In this document: positions 52,113 to 61,967 of the stretch, piece after piece
Layout: each line of letters begins with the position of its first letter
Numbering within the stretch: position 1 is the first letter of the stretch
The notes under the pieces: generated by a model
Databases searched by the model: none
Seen by the model: the letters and a program-made list of their open reading frames with translations, nothing else
Told to the model about the DNA's origin: nothing
Translations under genes and position numbers: made by a program
From: Allobosea sp.
Lineage (GTDB): Bacteria; Pseudomonadota; Alphaproteobacteria; Rhizobiales; Beijerinckiaceae
Length of the DNA: 64,000 nt
Assembly: GCF_017308075.1 (NCBI RefSeq)
Contig: NZ_JAFKFX010000027.1
Span: 1-64,000, forward strand
Direction: 5' to 3'

Positions 52113-53636
52113 ATGCTCGACTGGAGCGGCGCGCGCAGCGAGGCGACGACCATCGCCGAAGCCTGGACGCGCGAGGGCGGGCCGGGCGGCGCGATCGTGC
52201 TGTTCGACCGCGACGGCATCCGCGAGGTCGCGAGCGGCGGCTTCGCCGCAATCGAGCACCGTTTGCCCTTCACGCCGGACACGCCGAACCGGCTCGCCTC
52301 GATCAGCAAGCATATCTGCGCTGCATTGCTGCTGCGCGCCGGCGTGCCGTTGGAGGAGCCGCTCGGCAGGCTGCTGACTGGGGCGCCGCCGGCGCTCGCC
52401 GCCGTGCCGCTGGCACGGGCGCTCGACATGACCGGCGCCCTGCCCGACACGATGGAAGCCTTCTGGCAACAGGGCGTGCCATTCACCGCCAGCCTCGGCT
52501 CTGACGAGATCCTGGCGCGGGCTCGGGCCTTTCCGGCGCTCAACGCCGAGCCCGGCACCGAGATGGCCTATTCCAACACCGGCTGGCGCCTCGCCCAGGC
52601 GGTGCTCGAGCAGCACAGCGGCGAAAGCTATGCCCGGCTGGTCGAAAGCCTGATGGCGCCGCTCGGCCTGCCCATCCGCTTCGTTCGCGACGAGAGCGAG
52701 GTCGTCGACGGGCTGGCGACCGGCTATTGGCGCGAAGGCGATGCCTGGCGGCGCGGGCGCTACGGCTTCAACTTCTCGGCCTCGGGCGGCATGGCGGGCA
52801 GCGCCGCCGCGCTGGCGCGCTGGGCTTCGGCCCTTCTCGCCGGCCGCGAAGCCTTCGCCGGCCTGCTCGATCGGCTGGCGGCGCCGCGCACCTTCGCCGA
52901 TGGCAGCGCCAGCCTCTACCGGCTCGGCCTCGTCGCGAGCTCGCTCGGCGATGTCCACCTGCTCGGCCATGGCGGCTCGCTGCCGGGCTATCGCAACCAT
53001 GTCCTGATGGCCCCCGAACAAGGGGTCGGCGTCGTCCTGCTCGGCAATCGCGAGGAGGAGGCGCTGTGGCCGACGCTGCGCGTGCTGGCCGCCCTGCTCG
53101 GGCAGTCCCTGCCGGAACCGGCAGAGCAGATGCCGAACGGGCTGTTCGCGGCGGAGGATGGGCCGTTCTGGGCTGAGTTCGGCGCGGATGCGATCAGCTT
53201 CATGGGTGGTTACGAGAAGCTCGTCTGCGACGGCTCCGGCGGAATGCGCAGCCTGCCGGCCTATCTCGACGTCCGGCTGACGCGCAGCGGCGCGGATGCG
53301 ATCGAGGGCCTGATCGGCGGCATGCCGCGCCGGCTCCAGCGCGTGCCGGGTGCAACCCCGCTCGATCCGCGCCTCCCAGGGCATTGGCGCGACAAGAATC
53401 TCGGTACCGAGATCCTGATCCGCGGCGATGGCAGCGCTCGCCTGCCCTGGGCGGGTTCCAGCATCGAGACGGTGCTGACGCCGCTGCCCGGTGGGCGGGC
53501 GCTCGCCGACCTCGCGCACGGCCCCTGGCGGCATCGGCCTTGCTTCTGGCTGCAGCCGGACGGAAGCTTGCGCCTCGCCGGCCACCGTTCGCGCATCCTG
53601 CATTTCGACCGCCTCATTGACGGAGCCACGCCATGA
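52113..53636 (+). CDS. D-aminopeptidase (DAP-type, family S12 serine hydrolase)
   Basis: A 507-residue penicillin-recognising serine hydrolase. The catalytic motifs are SISK (S63, K66), YSN (Y153, N155) and HGG (H286-G288). Their numbering almost equals that reported for the D-aminopeptidase of Ochrobactrum (Brucella) anthropi (S62/K65, Y153/N155, H287). Total length and the two C-terminal barrel-like regions (about 340-507) also fit. DAP removes N-terminal D-residues from peptides and amides. The start at 52113 has AGGAGG. It is coupled to a peptide-type ABC binding-protein gene (4-base overlap), which suggests uptake and hydrolysis of D-peptides. No signal peptide is seen. Confidence 0.82.
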   Translation: MLDWSGARSEATTIAEAWTREGGPGGAIVLFDRDGIREVASGGFAAIEHRLPFTPDTPNRLASISKHICAALLLRAGVPLEEPLGRLLTGAPPALAAVPLARALDMTGALPDTMEAFWQQGVPFTASLGSDEILARARAFPALNAEPGTEMAYSNTGWRLAQAVLEQHSGESYARLVESLMAPLGLPIRFVRDESEVVDGLATGYWREGDAWRRGRYGFNFSASGGMAGSAAALARWASALLAGREAFAGLLDRLAAPRTFADGSASLYRLGLVASSLGDVHLLGHGGSLPGYRNHVLMAPEQGVGVVLLGNREEEALWPTLRVLAALLGQSLPEPAEQMPNGLFAAEDGPFWAEFGADAISFMGGYEKLVCDGSGGMRSLPAYLDVRLTRSGADAIEGLIGGMPRRLQRVPGATPLDPRLPGHWRDKNLGTEILIRGDGSARLPWAGSSIETVLTPLPGGRALADLAHGPWRHRPCFWLQPDGSLRLAGHRSRILHFDRLIDGATP

Positions 53637-55213
53637 TCGCTTCCCGCTTCGCCGCCATGATCGGCACGGCCGCGCTGCTCCTAGCTGCGCCGGCCCTGGC
53701 CCAGCCGGCGCCGAAGAACGTGCTGCGCGTCGCGCCGCATGCCGATCTTAAGACGCTCGACCCCGTCGCCGCCTCGATCGTGATCACCCGCATGCATGGG
53801 CTGATGATCTACGAGACCCTGTTCGCCTGGGACGCCAGCCTCCAGCCGAAGCCGCAAATGGTCGAGAGCTTCTCGACCGCGCCGGACGGGCTGTCCTGGA
53901 CCTTTACGCTGCGCCCCGGCCTGAAGTTCCATGACGGCCAGCCGGTGACGACGCGCGACGTCATCGCCTCGCTGAGCCGCTGGATGAAACGCGACACGAT
54001 CGGCGGCAAGCTCGGCGAATACACCGAAGGCATGGAGGCGAAGGACGACAAGACCTTCGTGCTCAAGCTGAAGAAGCCGATGGCGCTGGTGCCCTTCGCG
54101 CTCGGCTCAGCGGTTGGCCAGATCCCGGTGATCATGCGCGAGGCCGATGCCGCGACCGACCCGATGAAGCCGGTGACCGAGACGATCGGCTCCGGCCCGT
54201 TCAAATTCAACCGCGCCGAATGGCGCAGCGGCGCCAAGGTCGTCTACGACAGGAATCCCGATTATGTGCCGCGTTCCGAGCCGGCCGACGGGCTCGCCGG
54301 CGGGCGGGTCGTCAAGGTCGACCGGGTCGAATGGGTGATCATGCCGGACGCGGCGACGGCTGCGGCTGCCCTGCAGACCGGCGAGATCGACATCTGGGAG
54401 CAGCCGAGCCAGGATCTGATCCCGGTCGTCTCCGGCGCGAAGGATGTCAAGGTCGAGCGCTATTCCAACCTCGCCAACCAGGTGATGCTGCGCCCGAACA
54501 GCCTGCACCCGCCCTTCGACAATCCGAAGGCGCGCCTCGCCCTCGCCTACGCCACCGACCAGGCCGAGTTCCTGGCCGGCGGCTTCGGCGACGAGGAATG
54601 GTGGAAGCGCTGCAACGCCTATTTCATCTGCGGTGGCCCCAACGGCACGCAGGCCGGCACGGAAGGCTACGCCAAGCCCGACCTCGACAAGGCGAAGCAG
54701 CTTCTGGCCGAGGCCGGCTACAAGGGCGAGAAGCTGGTGCTGACCACCAGCAACGACATCGCCGCCATCGGCCGGATGGCCGAGGTCGCGGCGTCCCAGC
54801 TGAAGAAAGCGGGGGTCAATGTCGAGGTACAGTTCTCGGACTGGGGCACCGTCACCACCCGCCAGCAGAACAAGAGCCCGCCGGATCAGGGCGGCTGGAA
54901 CCTGTTCGTGACCTACGCCTCGGGCGCGACCATGCAGTCGCCGATGACCAATATCGGCACCAACATGGGTTGCGAGAAGGCCTGGGCCGGCTGGCCTTGC
55001 GATGCGGAGGCCGAGAAGCTGCGCGGCGCCGTGGTCGACGCGCCGGACGATACCGCTCGCAAGGCGGCCGTCGAGGCGCTGCACAAAAGGCTCGCCGAGA
55101 TGCAGCCCTACCGGGTACTCGGCCAGTTCGACCAACCTTATGCCAGGCGCGGCAATGTCTCCGGCGTGCTGGCAGCACCGGTGATGCTGTTCTGGAACGT
55201 GCAGAAGAACTGA
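53633..55213 (+). CDS. ABC transporter substrate-binding protein, peptide/nickel type (SBP_bac_5)
   Basis: A 526-residue exported binding protein with a signal peptide ending at ALAQ (about residue 24). A family-5 body follows (LRVAPHADLKTLDPVAAS, GLMIYETLFAWDASLQPKPQ, FTLRPGLKFHDGQPVTTRDV, GSGPFKFNRAEW). Such proteins bind oligopeptides, opines and similar compounds. It overlaps the D-aminopeptidase gene by 4 bases. No permease or ATPase genes follow before unrelated genes, so it must share an importer encoded elsewhere. Confidence 0.9.
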   Translation: MIASRFAAMIGTAALLLAAPALAQPAPKNVLRVAPHADLKTLDPVAASIVITRMHGLMIYETLFAWDASLQPKPQMVESFSTAPDGLSWTFTLRPGLKFHDGQPVTTRDVIASLSRWMKRDTIGGKLGEYTEGMEAKDDKTFVLKLKKPMALVPFALGSAVGQIPVIMREADAATDPMKPVTETIGSGPFKFNRAEWRSGAKVVYDRNPDYVPRSEPADGLAGGRVVKVDRVEWVIMPDAATAAAALQTGEIDIWEQPSQDLIPVVSGAKDVKVERYSNLANQVMLRPNSLHPPFDNPKARLALAYATDQAEFLAGGFGDEEWWKRCNAYFICGGPNGTQAGTEGYAKPDLDKAKQLLAEAGYKGEKLVLTTSNDIAAIGRMAEVAASQLKKAGVNVEVQFSDWGTVTTRQQNKSPPDQGGWNLFVTYASGATMQSPMTNIGTNMGCEKAWAGWPCDAEAEKLRGAVVDAPDDTARKAAVEALHKRLAEMQPYRVLGQFDQPYARRGNVSGVLAAPVMLFWNVQKN

Positions 55214-55318
55214 GGCACGGAACGCGCGTTAACTGGCGCCGGGCGCCGCGTTAACCAGTTCATGACCCATGCCGGACGAGACTGTTGCGAGCGATTCGCT
55301 ACAGTTCGTGAGAGCGTT

Positions 55319-55528
55319 ATGGGTCAGGTCCTGCAGTTTCGTCCGTTGAAGCCGGTCGTCGCCGAAAGCGATGGCGATGCGCTCGACCTGTTGTCGGCGA
55401 TCGATTTCGCCCTGCGCGACCTCAGGGACATCGCGCCGCACATCCTGCACGAAGGGGCGCGCGAGCAGGCGAGGCAGTGCCAGCAGATGCTGCAGGATGC
55501 TTTCGACGCCGCTTTGCTGGTCGGCTGA
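55319..55528 (+). CDS. Small hypothetical protein
   Basis: A 69-residue soluble protein (MGQVLQFRPLKPVV, ALDLLSAIDFALRDLRDIAP, HEGAREQARQCQQMLQDAF), mostly helical and acidic. I do not recognise it. ATG at 55319 follows GTGAGAG; an upstream ATG at 55262 in frame would add 19 residues of unlikely composition. Monocistronic. Confidence 0.5.
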   Translation: MGQVLQFRPLKPVVAESDGDALDLLSAIDFALRDLRDIAPHILHEGAREQARQCQQMLQDAFDAALLVG

Positions 55529-55667
55529 AGACGGTCAGGCCGATGGCCGCCGGGGCACAAATGCTCCGTTCAGGCCACCCTGCCCCGACCGGCTCAGCTC
55601 CGAAAGTCCCGAGCGTCCTATCGCATCGGTCTGACCCGAAGAGCGGCTTCCCCTTCTCGGCGGAGCT

Positions 55668-56051
55668 CTAGTCGCGGCGGATGTCGAGGACCTCGCCATC
55701 GTCACCGATGACGATGCGCATGTCGTCGCCATAGCCGTCCGTGCCGGTGACGATCCAGACATCGCGCCCGCGGCGCACGCGCTCGACCTCGACCATGCCT
55801 CGGCGCCGGGCGATCCGTACCGCCTGGCGCTCGCTGATCCCCTCCTCCTCCTCGATTTCGAGGCGCGGCGGCCGGGGCGGTCGCGGCGCGATGCCGCCCG
55901 GTGGCATCGGAGCGGCCCCGCCGGGCCCGGGCAGCGGCGGAGGCGGCCCGCCGGGCACGATCGGCGCGGGAGCTCCGAGCGGCTGCGCGAAGGCGCCGGG
56001 CACAACCGCGAGGCCGAAGCAAGCGGCGAGGGCAAGACGGCGTGTGAGCAT
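55668..56051 (-). CDS. Small secreted proline-rich protein with PepSY-like C-terminus
   Basis: A 127-residue protein with a signal peptide ([20 protein letters not shown], cleaved near FAQ). A proline/glycine-rich segment of about 45 residues follows. The small C-terminal domain ([20 protein letters not shown], then [17 protein letters not shown]) resembles PepSY/YpeB-type domains found in periplasmic inhibitors and sensors. The function is unknown. It is divergent from the AnmK-like gene. Confidence 0.7.
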   Translation of the reverse strand: MLTRRLALAACFGLAVVPGAFAQPLGAPAPIVPGGPPPPLPGPGGAAPMPPGGIAPRPPRPPRLEIEEEEGISERQAVRIARRRGMVEVERVRRGRDVWIVTGTDGYGDDMRIVIGDDGEVLDIRRD

Positions 56052-56197
56052 GGATGGCCTCCGGCGGGCGACATGACCAACTAATGCGCCGATTAGGTCA
56101 GGATTGCGAAGGAATCGCGGCAGAACAACCTGCTGCTGGCGCCGATCCGCCGCTTATGCGAACCATCGCGCCGGACAGATTCGCAGGAGATTGCCGG

Positions 56198-57319
56198 ATG
56201 CAACCGCCCTGGGCGATCGGGTTGATGACCGGCACGGTTCTCGACGGGAACATCGACATCGCCGCGATCCGCAGCGATGGCGAGACGATCGCGGAATTCG
56301 GCCCCTGGCGGCTCGCGCCCTACGCCGCCAGCGTGCGCGAGTTGCTGGCCCAGGCCGTCGAGGCGGCACTTGCCTGGCGCTTCGAAGGACCCGAACCTGC
56401 GATCTTCGCCGAGGCGACGCGTGCCCTGACCCTGGCCCAGGCCGATGCCGTCGCCGAATTCCTGGCGGCCGAGGGGATCGCGGCCTCGGAGGTTTGCGCG
56501 ATCGGCTTCCACGGCCAGACCGTGCTGCACCGCGCCCCGACACCGCAGCGCAAGGGCGATACCCGCCAGCTCGGCGACGGCGCGCTGATGGCGCAGCGGC
56601 TCGGCATCGACGTGGTCTACGACCTGCGCAGCGCCGATGTCCGGGCCGGCGGCCAGGGCGCGCCCCTGGCCGCGAGCTATCATGCGGCCCTGTTGCGCGG
56701 CCTCGATGCGGGCAGCGAGACGGCCGTGCTCAATCTCGGCGGCGTCGGCAATCTCAGCGCCATCGACGGCTATGGACGGATCGTCGCCTTCGACACCGGG
56801 CCCGGCAATGCGCCGCTGAACGACTGGATCATCAGGCACGGCAAGGGCGAGATGGACCGCGACGGCGCCTTCGCGCTGGCCGGCGAGGTCGACGAGGCGA
56901 GGCTCGCGCGGCTGCTCGCGCACCCCTATCTGTTCGCGCCCTATCCGAAATCGCTCGACCGCCATGATTTCACCGCGGCGATGGCCGAAGGCCTCTCCTT
57001 CGCGGATGGCGCGGCGACGCTGACCGCCTTCACCGCCGGAGCCGTCGGGCGCGGGCTCGACCTGCTGCCGATCCGGCCGGAGCGACTGATCGTCTGTGGC
57101 GGCGGACGACGCAATCCGGCGATCATGGCCGCCCTGAATGTCCGTAGCGGCGCGCAGGCGATCCCCGCAGAGGCGGTGGGCTGGCGCGGCGATGCGATCG
57201 AGGCCGAGCTTTTCGCCTTTCTGGCGATGCGGGCCAAGGCCGGCCTGCCGATCAGCTTCCCGCTCACCACGGGCGTGCCGGAGCCGATGAGCGGCGGGCG
57301 GATCGCAAGCGGGCGTTGA
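56198..57319 (+). CDS. Anhydro-N-acetylmuramic acid kinase (AnmK-like)
   Basis: A 373-residue kinase of the AnmK type, which opens and phosphorylates anhydroMurNAc during peptidoglycan recycling. [36 protein letters not shown] and [13 protein letters not shown] are in family order. The N-terminal motif, usually GTSxDGxD, reads GTVLDGNID here, so the Ser is replaced and the spacing shifted. Activity on anhydroMurNAc is probable but not certain. The start [10 protein letters not shown] at 56198 has AGGAGA upstream; longer frames are less likely. Confidence 0.82.
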   Translation: MQPPWAIGLMTGTVLDGNIDIAAIRSDGETIAEFGPWRLAPYAASVRELLAQAVEAALAWRFEGPEPAIFAEATRALTLAQADAVAEFLAAEGIAASEVCAIGFHGQTVLHRAPTPQRKGDTRQLGDGALMAQRLGIDVVYDLRSADVRAGGQGAPLAASYHAALLRGLDAGSETAVLNLGGVGNLSAIDGYGRIVAFDTGPGNAPLNDWIIRHGKGEMDRDGAFALAGEVDEARLARLLAHPYLFAPYPKSLDRHDFTAAMAEGLSFADGAATLTAFTAGAVGRGLDLLPIRPERLIVCGGGRRNPAIMAALNVRSGAQAIPAEAVGWRGDAIEAELFAFLAMRAKAGLPISFPLTTGVPEPMSGGRIASGR

Positions 57320-57350
57320 CAGCGGCGACGCGCCGGGGCTGAACGGCAGC

Positions 57351-57929
57351 ATGAGCAAATTCGCCTTCGAGCCCCTCGCCATCCCGGCGGTCGTGCTGGT
57401 CCGCCCGAAGAAATTCGGCGATGCGCGCGGCTATTTCATGGAAACCTACAGCACTGCGGCCTTCGCGACGGCGGGTATCGACGCCGTTTTCGTGCAGGAC
57501 AACCAGTCGCTCTCGGCGTTGCGCGGCGTAGTGCGCGGCCTGCATTTCCAGGCACCGCCGGTGCCGCAGGCCAAGCTGGTGCGGGTGCTGAAGGGGGCTA
57601 TCTTCGACGTCGCGGTCGATCTGCGCCGGGGTTCGCCGAGCTATGGCAAATGGTGCGCGGCGACGCTGACCGCCGAGGGGGGCGAGCAGCTCTTCGTGCC
57701 GCATGGCTTCGCCCATGGCTTCTGCACGCTCGAGCCCGCGACCGAGGTCGCCTACAAGGTCGACGGCCCCTATGCGCCGGAATGCGAGGACGGCCTCGCC
57801 TGGAACGATCCGGCGCTCGCCATCGACTGGCCGGTCGCGCCCGGCGAAGCGCAGCTCTCGGGCAAGGATGCCGTGCTGCCGGGCCTTGCCGGCTTCGACA
57901 GCCCGTTCAGCTACGAGGCCGCCCGGTGA
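57351..57929 (+). CDS. rfbC: dTDP-4-dehydrorhamnose 3,5-epimerase
   Basis: A 192-residue cupin-type epimerase. The catalytic His is in RGLHFQ (H65), with [20 protein letters not shown] as the core strand and [13 protein letters not shown] near 117-129. It catalyses the third step of dTDP-L-rhamnose synthesis. It overlaps rfbB by 4 bases (GTGA). The glucose-1-phosphate thymidylyltransferase and final reductase genes are not in the window. Confidence 0.93.
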   Translation: MSKFAFEPLAIPAVVLVRPKKFGDARGYFMETYSTAAFATAGIDAVFVQDNQSLSALRGVVRGLHFQAPPVPQAKLVRVLKGAIFDVAVDLRRGSPSYGKWCAATLTAEGGEQLFVPHGFAHGFCTLEPATEVAYKVDGPYAPECEDGLAWNDPALAIDWPVAPGEAQLSGKDAVLPGLAGFDSPFSYEAAR

Positions 57930-58981
57930 AGCGCTATCTGGTCACTGGCGGAGCCGGCTTCATCGGCTCGGCGGTCGTGCGCCATCTGATCGGGCAGACC
58001 CAGCATCAGGTGCTGGTCGTCGACAAGCTGACCTATGCCGGCAATCGCGACAATCTAAAGCCCGTCGCGGACGATCCGCGGCTCTCCTTCCTGCAGGCCG
58101 ATATCGGCGACCAGGCGGCGATGCGGCGCGCCTTCGCCGAATTCGCGCCCGACATCGTCATGCATCTTGCCGCCGAGAGCCATGTCGACCGTTCGATCGA
58201 CGGACCGGCCGCCTTCATCGAGACCAATATCGTCGGCTCCTTCGTGCTGCTGCAGGAGACGCTGCGGCATTATCGCTCGCTGCCGGCGGCGGCGCAGGCC
58301 GGCTTCCGCTTCCACCAGATCTCGACCGACGAGGTCTTCGGCTCGCTCGGCGCGGAGGGGTTGTTCACGGAAAGCTCGCCCTATCAGCCGAATTCGCCCT
58401 ATTCGGCCTCGAAGGCGGCCTCCGACCATCTGGCGCGCGCCTGGCACCATACCTATGGGCTGCCGGTCGTGCTCTCCAACTGCTCGAACAATTACGGGCC
58501 CTATCACTTCCCCGAGAAGCTGATCCCGCTGATGATCCTCAACGCGCTCGAGGGCAAGGCGCTGCCGGTCTATGGCAGCGGTGCCAATGTCCGCGACTGG
58601 CTGCATGTCGAGGACCATGCGAGAGCGCTCGCGCTGATCGCGGAGAAGGGCAAGATCGGCGAAAGCTACAATGTCGGCGGCTCGGCCGAACGCAGCAATC
58701 TCCAGGTGGTCGAGGCGATCTGCGGGCTGATGGACGAGCTTGCGCCCGATGCCGGCATAGGACCGCGCAGGGGACTGATCGCCTTCGTCGCCGACCGGCC
58801 GGGGCATGATCAGCGCTATGCGATCGACGCCACCAAGATCGAGCGCGAGCTCGGCTGGCGCCCGCAGGAGAGTTTCGAGAGCGGGCTCAGGAAGACCGTC
58901 TCATGGTATCTTGCGAACCGCGACTGGTGGGACCGAATCCGCAGTGGCGTCTACCGAGGGGAGCGGCTGGGGGCGGGCTGA
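57926..58981 (+). CDS. rfbB: dTDP-glucose 4,6-dehydratase
   Basis: A 351-residue short-chain dehydrogenase-type enzyme. The NAD site is GGAGFIG (8-14), the catalytic Thr-Asp-Glu triad is in ISTDEVFG (T134, D135, E136), and Y159 and K163 lie in [10 protein letters not shown]. It converts dTDP-glucose to the 4-keto-6-deoxy sugar. It starts with GTG overlapping the rfbC stop; upstream in-frame starts would run through rfbC. Confidence 0.93.
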   Translation: MKRYLVTGGAGFIGSAVVRHLIGQTQHQVLVVDKLTYAGNRDNLKPVADDPRLSFLQADIGDQAAMRRAFAEFAPDIVMHLAAESHVDRSIDGPAAFIETNIVGSFVLLQETLRHYRSLPAAAQAGFRFHQISTDEVFGSLGAEGLFTESSPYQPNSPYSASKAASDHLARAWHHTYGLPVVLSNCSNNYGPYHFPEKLIPLMILNALEGKALPVYGSGANVRDWLHVEDHARALALIAEKGKIGESYNVGGSAERSNLQVVEAICGLMDELAPDAGIGPRRGLIAFVADRPGHDQRYAIDATKIERELGWRPQESFESGLRKTVSWYLANRDWWDRIRSGVYRGERLGAG

Positions 58982-59074
58982 AAGGCGGGCGCAAGTCCGG
59001 GAGCCTGCGGCTTCCTGCCGCTCTCACCGGCTTGTCATTGGCAATCACGCGGGAAAGGGGGCATCAAAACCGCC

Positions 59075-61237
59075 ATGTCTACGCTCGATATGCCTGCCCG
59101 TAACGGGTTCTCACTGCTCAAGCGCGCAGCGCTCGCCCTCGCCCTGCTGACCCCGGCCACCGCATGGGCGGCGGAGTCGACGGCGGTGACCTCGCCGCGC
59201 GTCGTCGCCACCTTGCTGTCGAGCCGCGACGCGGTCGCGCCCGGCGAGCGCTTTCACCTCGCGCTGGCGCACAAGATCACCGCCGGCTGGCACACCTATT
59301 GGCGCAATCCCGGCGATTCCGGCGAGCCGACCAAGATCGACTGGCAATTGCCGGAAGGCGCGACGGCCGGGCCGATCCAGTGGCCTGCGCCTAAGGCGAT
59401 CGCCTTCGAGCCGCTGGTCAATTTCGGCTTCGACGGCACGGTGCTGCTGCCGGTCGAGATCAGCGTGCCGGCCGAGGCGAAACCGGGCGAGCGCTTCGCC
59501 ATCACCGCCAAGGCGACCTGGCTGGTCTGCGAGAAGATCTGCATTCCCGAAGAGGGCGTGCTGAGCCTCGATCTGCCGATCGCGGCCGAGCCGGTCATCG
59601 ACAGCGCCGCGCAGGCGCGCATCGCGCGGACGCTGGCGGGGTTGCCGCAGGAGGCGCCGTTCCGGGCGAAACTGACCGCGAACGGACCGGACAAGATGAC
59701 GCTCGCCATCCCCGAGCTGCCGGCCGGAATCAGCGAGCTCCGCTATTTCCCGCTCTCCGACACGCTGATCGAGCACGCCGCTGCCCAGCAGGTCGAAGGC
59801 GGCACGCTGACCTTGGCACGCTCCAGCGCCTTCCGGATCGCCGAGCCGAGCGTCGAGGGCGTCATCACCTACAGCCAGGGCGGCACAAAGCGCGCCTTGT
59901 CGCTCAGCGCCGATGTCGCGCCCGATCTGCTGGCACAGGCCAGCGCCCCGCCTGCCCCGCCGCCTGTGGTCACGTTGCCGACCCTGCCGGCGCCGCCGGC
60001 CGAGGATCTGACGATCTGGGTCGCGCTGGCCTTCGCCTTTGCCGGCGGGCTGATCCTCAACCTGATGCCCTGCGTGCTGCCGGTGCTGTTCATCAAGGCG
60101 CTCGGCTTCGCCCAGGCCGCCCAGGCGAGCCGCAGCGAGGTGCGCGTGCACGGGCTGCTGTTCCTCGCCGGCGTGGTCGGCACCTTCATGGTGCTGGCCG
60201 GGTTGGCGATCGCGCTCGGCGCCGGCTGGGGCTTCCAGCTGCAATCGCCGCCGCTGGTCATCCTGCTCGCGGTGCTGATGAGCCTGATCGGCTTCAACCT
60301 GCTCGGCGCCTTCGAGATCGGCGGCAAGGTCCAGGGACTAGGCGACGGGCTCGCCAGCCGCGGCGGCCCGGTCGGCGCCTTCATGACCGGAGCCCTCGCG
60401 GTCGTGGTGGCGACGCCCTGCACCGCGCCCTTCATGGGCGCGGCGATGGGTTATGCCCTGACGCAGCCGCCCGCCGCGGCGCTCTCGATCTTCCTTGCAC
60501 TCGCACTCGGTTTTGCCCTGCCGGTGGTGGCGCTCTCCTTCGCGCCCGGCCTGCAGCGGCTGCTGCCCAAGCCCGGGCCCTGGATGGTCGTGCTGAAGCA
60601 GGGCTTCGCCTTCCCGATGTTCGCGACCGCGATCTGGCTGGTCTGGGTCGCGACCATGCAGACCGGGGCCAACGGCGCGCTCGCCGCGCTGATCGCCATC
60701 CTGGTCGCAGGGTTCGCGGTCTGGCTGCTCGGCGTGACGCGCCGCCGCGGGGCCGCCCTGCGCGTCGTTGCGGCCGGCCTCGCAGCCCTGTTCGTCACCA
60801 CCACGGCGGCCTTCGTGATCGAAAGTGCCGTGCCGCCCAAGCAGGCCCCGGCCAGCGCCGGCGCGAGCGATGTCTGGTCGCCGGAGCGCGTCGCCGAATT
60901 GCAGGCGCAAGGCAAGCCGGTCTTCGTCAACTTCACCGCGGCCTGGTGCATCACCTGCCTCGCCAATGAGCGCGTCGCGCTCTCGCGGCAGGACGTCAAG
61001 GACGCCTTCGCCGCGCTCGGCGTCACCTATCTCAAGGCCGACTGGACCAATCGCAATGCCGCGATCGCTGCCGCATTAGCCGAGCATGGCCGCGCCGGCG
61101 TGCCGCTCTATCTGGTCTATCCCGGCAGCAAGGGCGCGCAGGCCGAAGTCCTGCCGCAATTGCTCACCGTCGACATCATTGTCCGCGCAGCCGAGCGCGC
61201 CGCCGGCCGGGAGGTTCAGACCGCCAGGAATCCGTGA
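59075..61237 (+). CDS. DsbD/ScsB-type protein-disulfide reductase with C-terminal thioredoxin domain
   Basis: A 720-residue inner-membrane protein. The signal peptide is near residues 15-33. The N-terminal periplasmic domain contains a Cys pair (VCEKICIP, C152 and C156). The transmembrane DsbD core has cysteines in NLMPCVLPVLFIKAL (C333) and VVATPCTAPFMG (C449). The C-terminal periplasmic thioredoxin domain carries CITC in FTAAWCITCLANERVAL. It carries reducing equivalents from cytosolic thioredoxin to periplasmic proteins. A thioredoxin-like secreted protein gene follows after 50 bases and may be a client. Confidence 0.92.
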   Translation: MSTLDMPARNGFSLLKRAALALALLTPATAWAAESTAVTSPRVVATLLSSRDAVAPGERFHLALAHKITAGWHTYWRNPGDSGEPTKIDWQLPEGATAGPIQWPAPKAIAFEPLVNFGFDGTVLLPVEISVPAEAKPGERFAITAKATWLVCEKICIPEEGVLSLDLPIAAEPVIDSAAQARIARTLAGLPQEAPFRAKLTANGPDKMTLAIPELPAGISELRYFPLSDTLIEHAAAQQVEGGTLTLARSSAFRIAEPSVEGVITYSQGGTKRALSLSADVAPDLLAQASAPPAPPPVVTLPTLPAPPAEDLTIWVALAFAFAGGLILNLMPCVLPVLFIKALGFAQAAQASRSEVRVHGLLFLAGVVGTFMVLAGLAIALGAGWGFQLQSPPLVILLAVLMSLIGFNLLGAFEIGGKVQGLGDGLASRGGPVGAFMTGALAVVVATPCTAPFMGAAMGYALTQPPAAALSIFLALALGFALPVVALSFAPGLQRLLPKPGPWMVVLKQGFAFPMFATAIWLVWVATMQTGANGALAALIAILVAGFAVWLLGVTRRRGAALRVVAAGLAALFVTTTAAFVIESAVPPKQAPASAGASDVWSPERVAELQAQGKPVFVNFTAAWCITCLANERVALSRQDVKDAFAALGVTYLKADWTNRNAAIAAALAEHGRAGVPLYLVYPGSKGAQAEVLPQLLTVDIIVRAAERAAGREVQTARNP

Positions 61238-61287
61238 GGGCCATCCGGGACGACTGCCCTTCGATCGGGAAGATGGTGGAGACAGAC

Positions 61288-61926
61288 ATGAAAGCCGTGA
61301 CCAGACAGACTTTCATCGCCGGCCTCGCCGTCACCGCGTTCTCGTTGGCCTCGGGCGCAGCGCTCGCGCAGGGCCCAGCCAAGCCGGGGAGCCCCGCCCC
61401 CGCCTTCTCTATCGTCGATGTCGACGGCAGGACCCAAAAACTGTCCGACTATGCCGGCAAGACGGTGATCCTCGAATGGACCAACCATGACTGTCCCTAT
61501 GTCCGGAAGCACTACAACAGCGCGACCATGCAGACCCTGCAGAAGGATATGGCCAAGGAAGGCATCGTCTGGCTGTCAGTGATCTCCTCGCCCGCCGGCG
61601 AGCAGGGCCATGTCGACGCAGCCAAGGCCAAGGAGCTGACCAAGAGCCGCGACGCGGCCCCCGCCACCATCCTGCTCGATCCCAAGAGCGTCATGGCCCG
61701 CGCCTATGGCGCCCAGACCACGCCGCACATGTACATCATCGATCCGAAGGGCACTCTCGCCTATGCCGGGGCGATCGACGACAAGCCCTCGGCCAGCGCC
61801 TCCAGCCTCGCCGGCGCCAGGAGCTATGTCCGCCAGGCGGTAGCCGAGATGAAGGCCGGAAAGCCGGTCTCGGAGCCCGCCACCAAGGCCTATGGCTGCG
61901 CCGTCAAATATGCGCCGGTGAGCTGA
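61288..61926 (+). CDS. Secreted thioredoxin-fold (AhpC/TSA-type redoxin) protein
   Basis: A 212-residue protein with a Tat-like or Sec signal (TRQTFIAGLAVTAFSLASGA). The redoxin domain starts AKPGSPAPAFSIVDVDGRTQ, with NHDCPYVRKHY where thioredoxins have WCxxC. Only one cysteine is there, so it is peroxiredoxin-like and not a dithiol reductase; a second Cys is near the C-terminus (AYGCAVKY). The start at 61288 has GGTGGAG. It follows the DsbD-type gene, and the two probably work in periplasmic thiol or peroxide chemistry. Confidence 0.8.
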   Translation: MKAVTRQTFIAGLAVTAFSLASGAALAQGPAKPGSPAPAFSIVDVDGRTQKLSDYAGKTVILEWTNHDCPYVRKHYNSATMQTLQKDMAKEGIVWLSVISSPAGEQGHVDAAKAKELTKSRDAAPATILLDPKSVMARAYGAQTTPHMYIIDPKGTLAYAGAIDDKPSASASSLAGARSYVRQAVAEMKAGKPVSEPATKAYGCAVKYAPVS

Positions 61927-61967
61927 GGCACCGGTGCTGTTATTGCTCCGTCAAGGCGCAGAAGACC

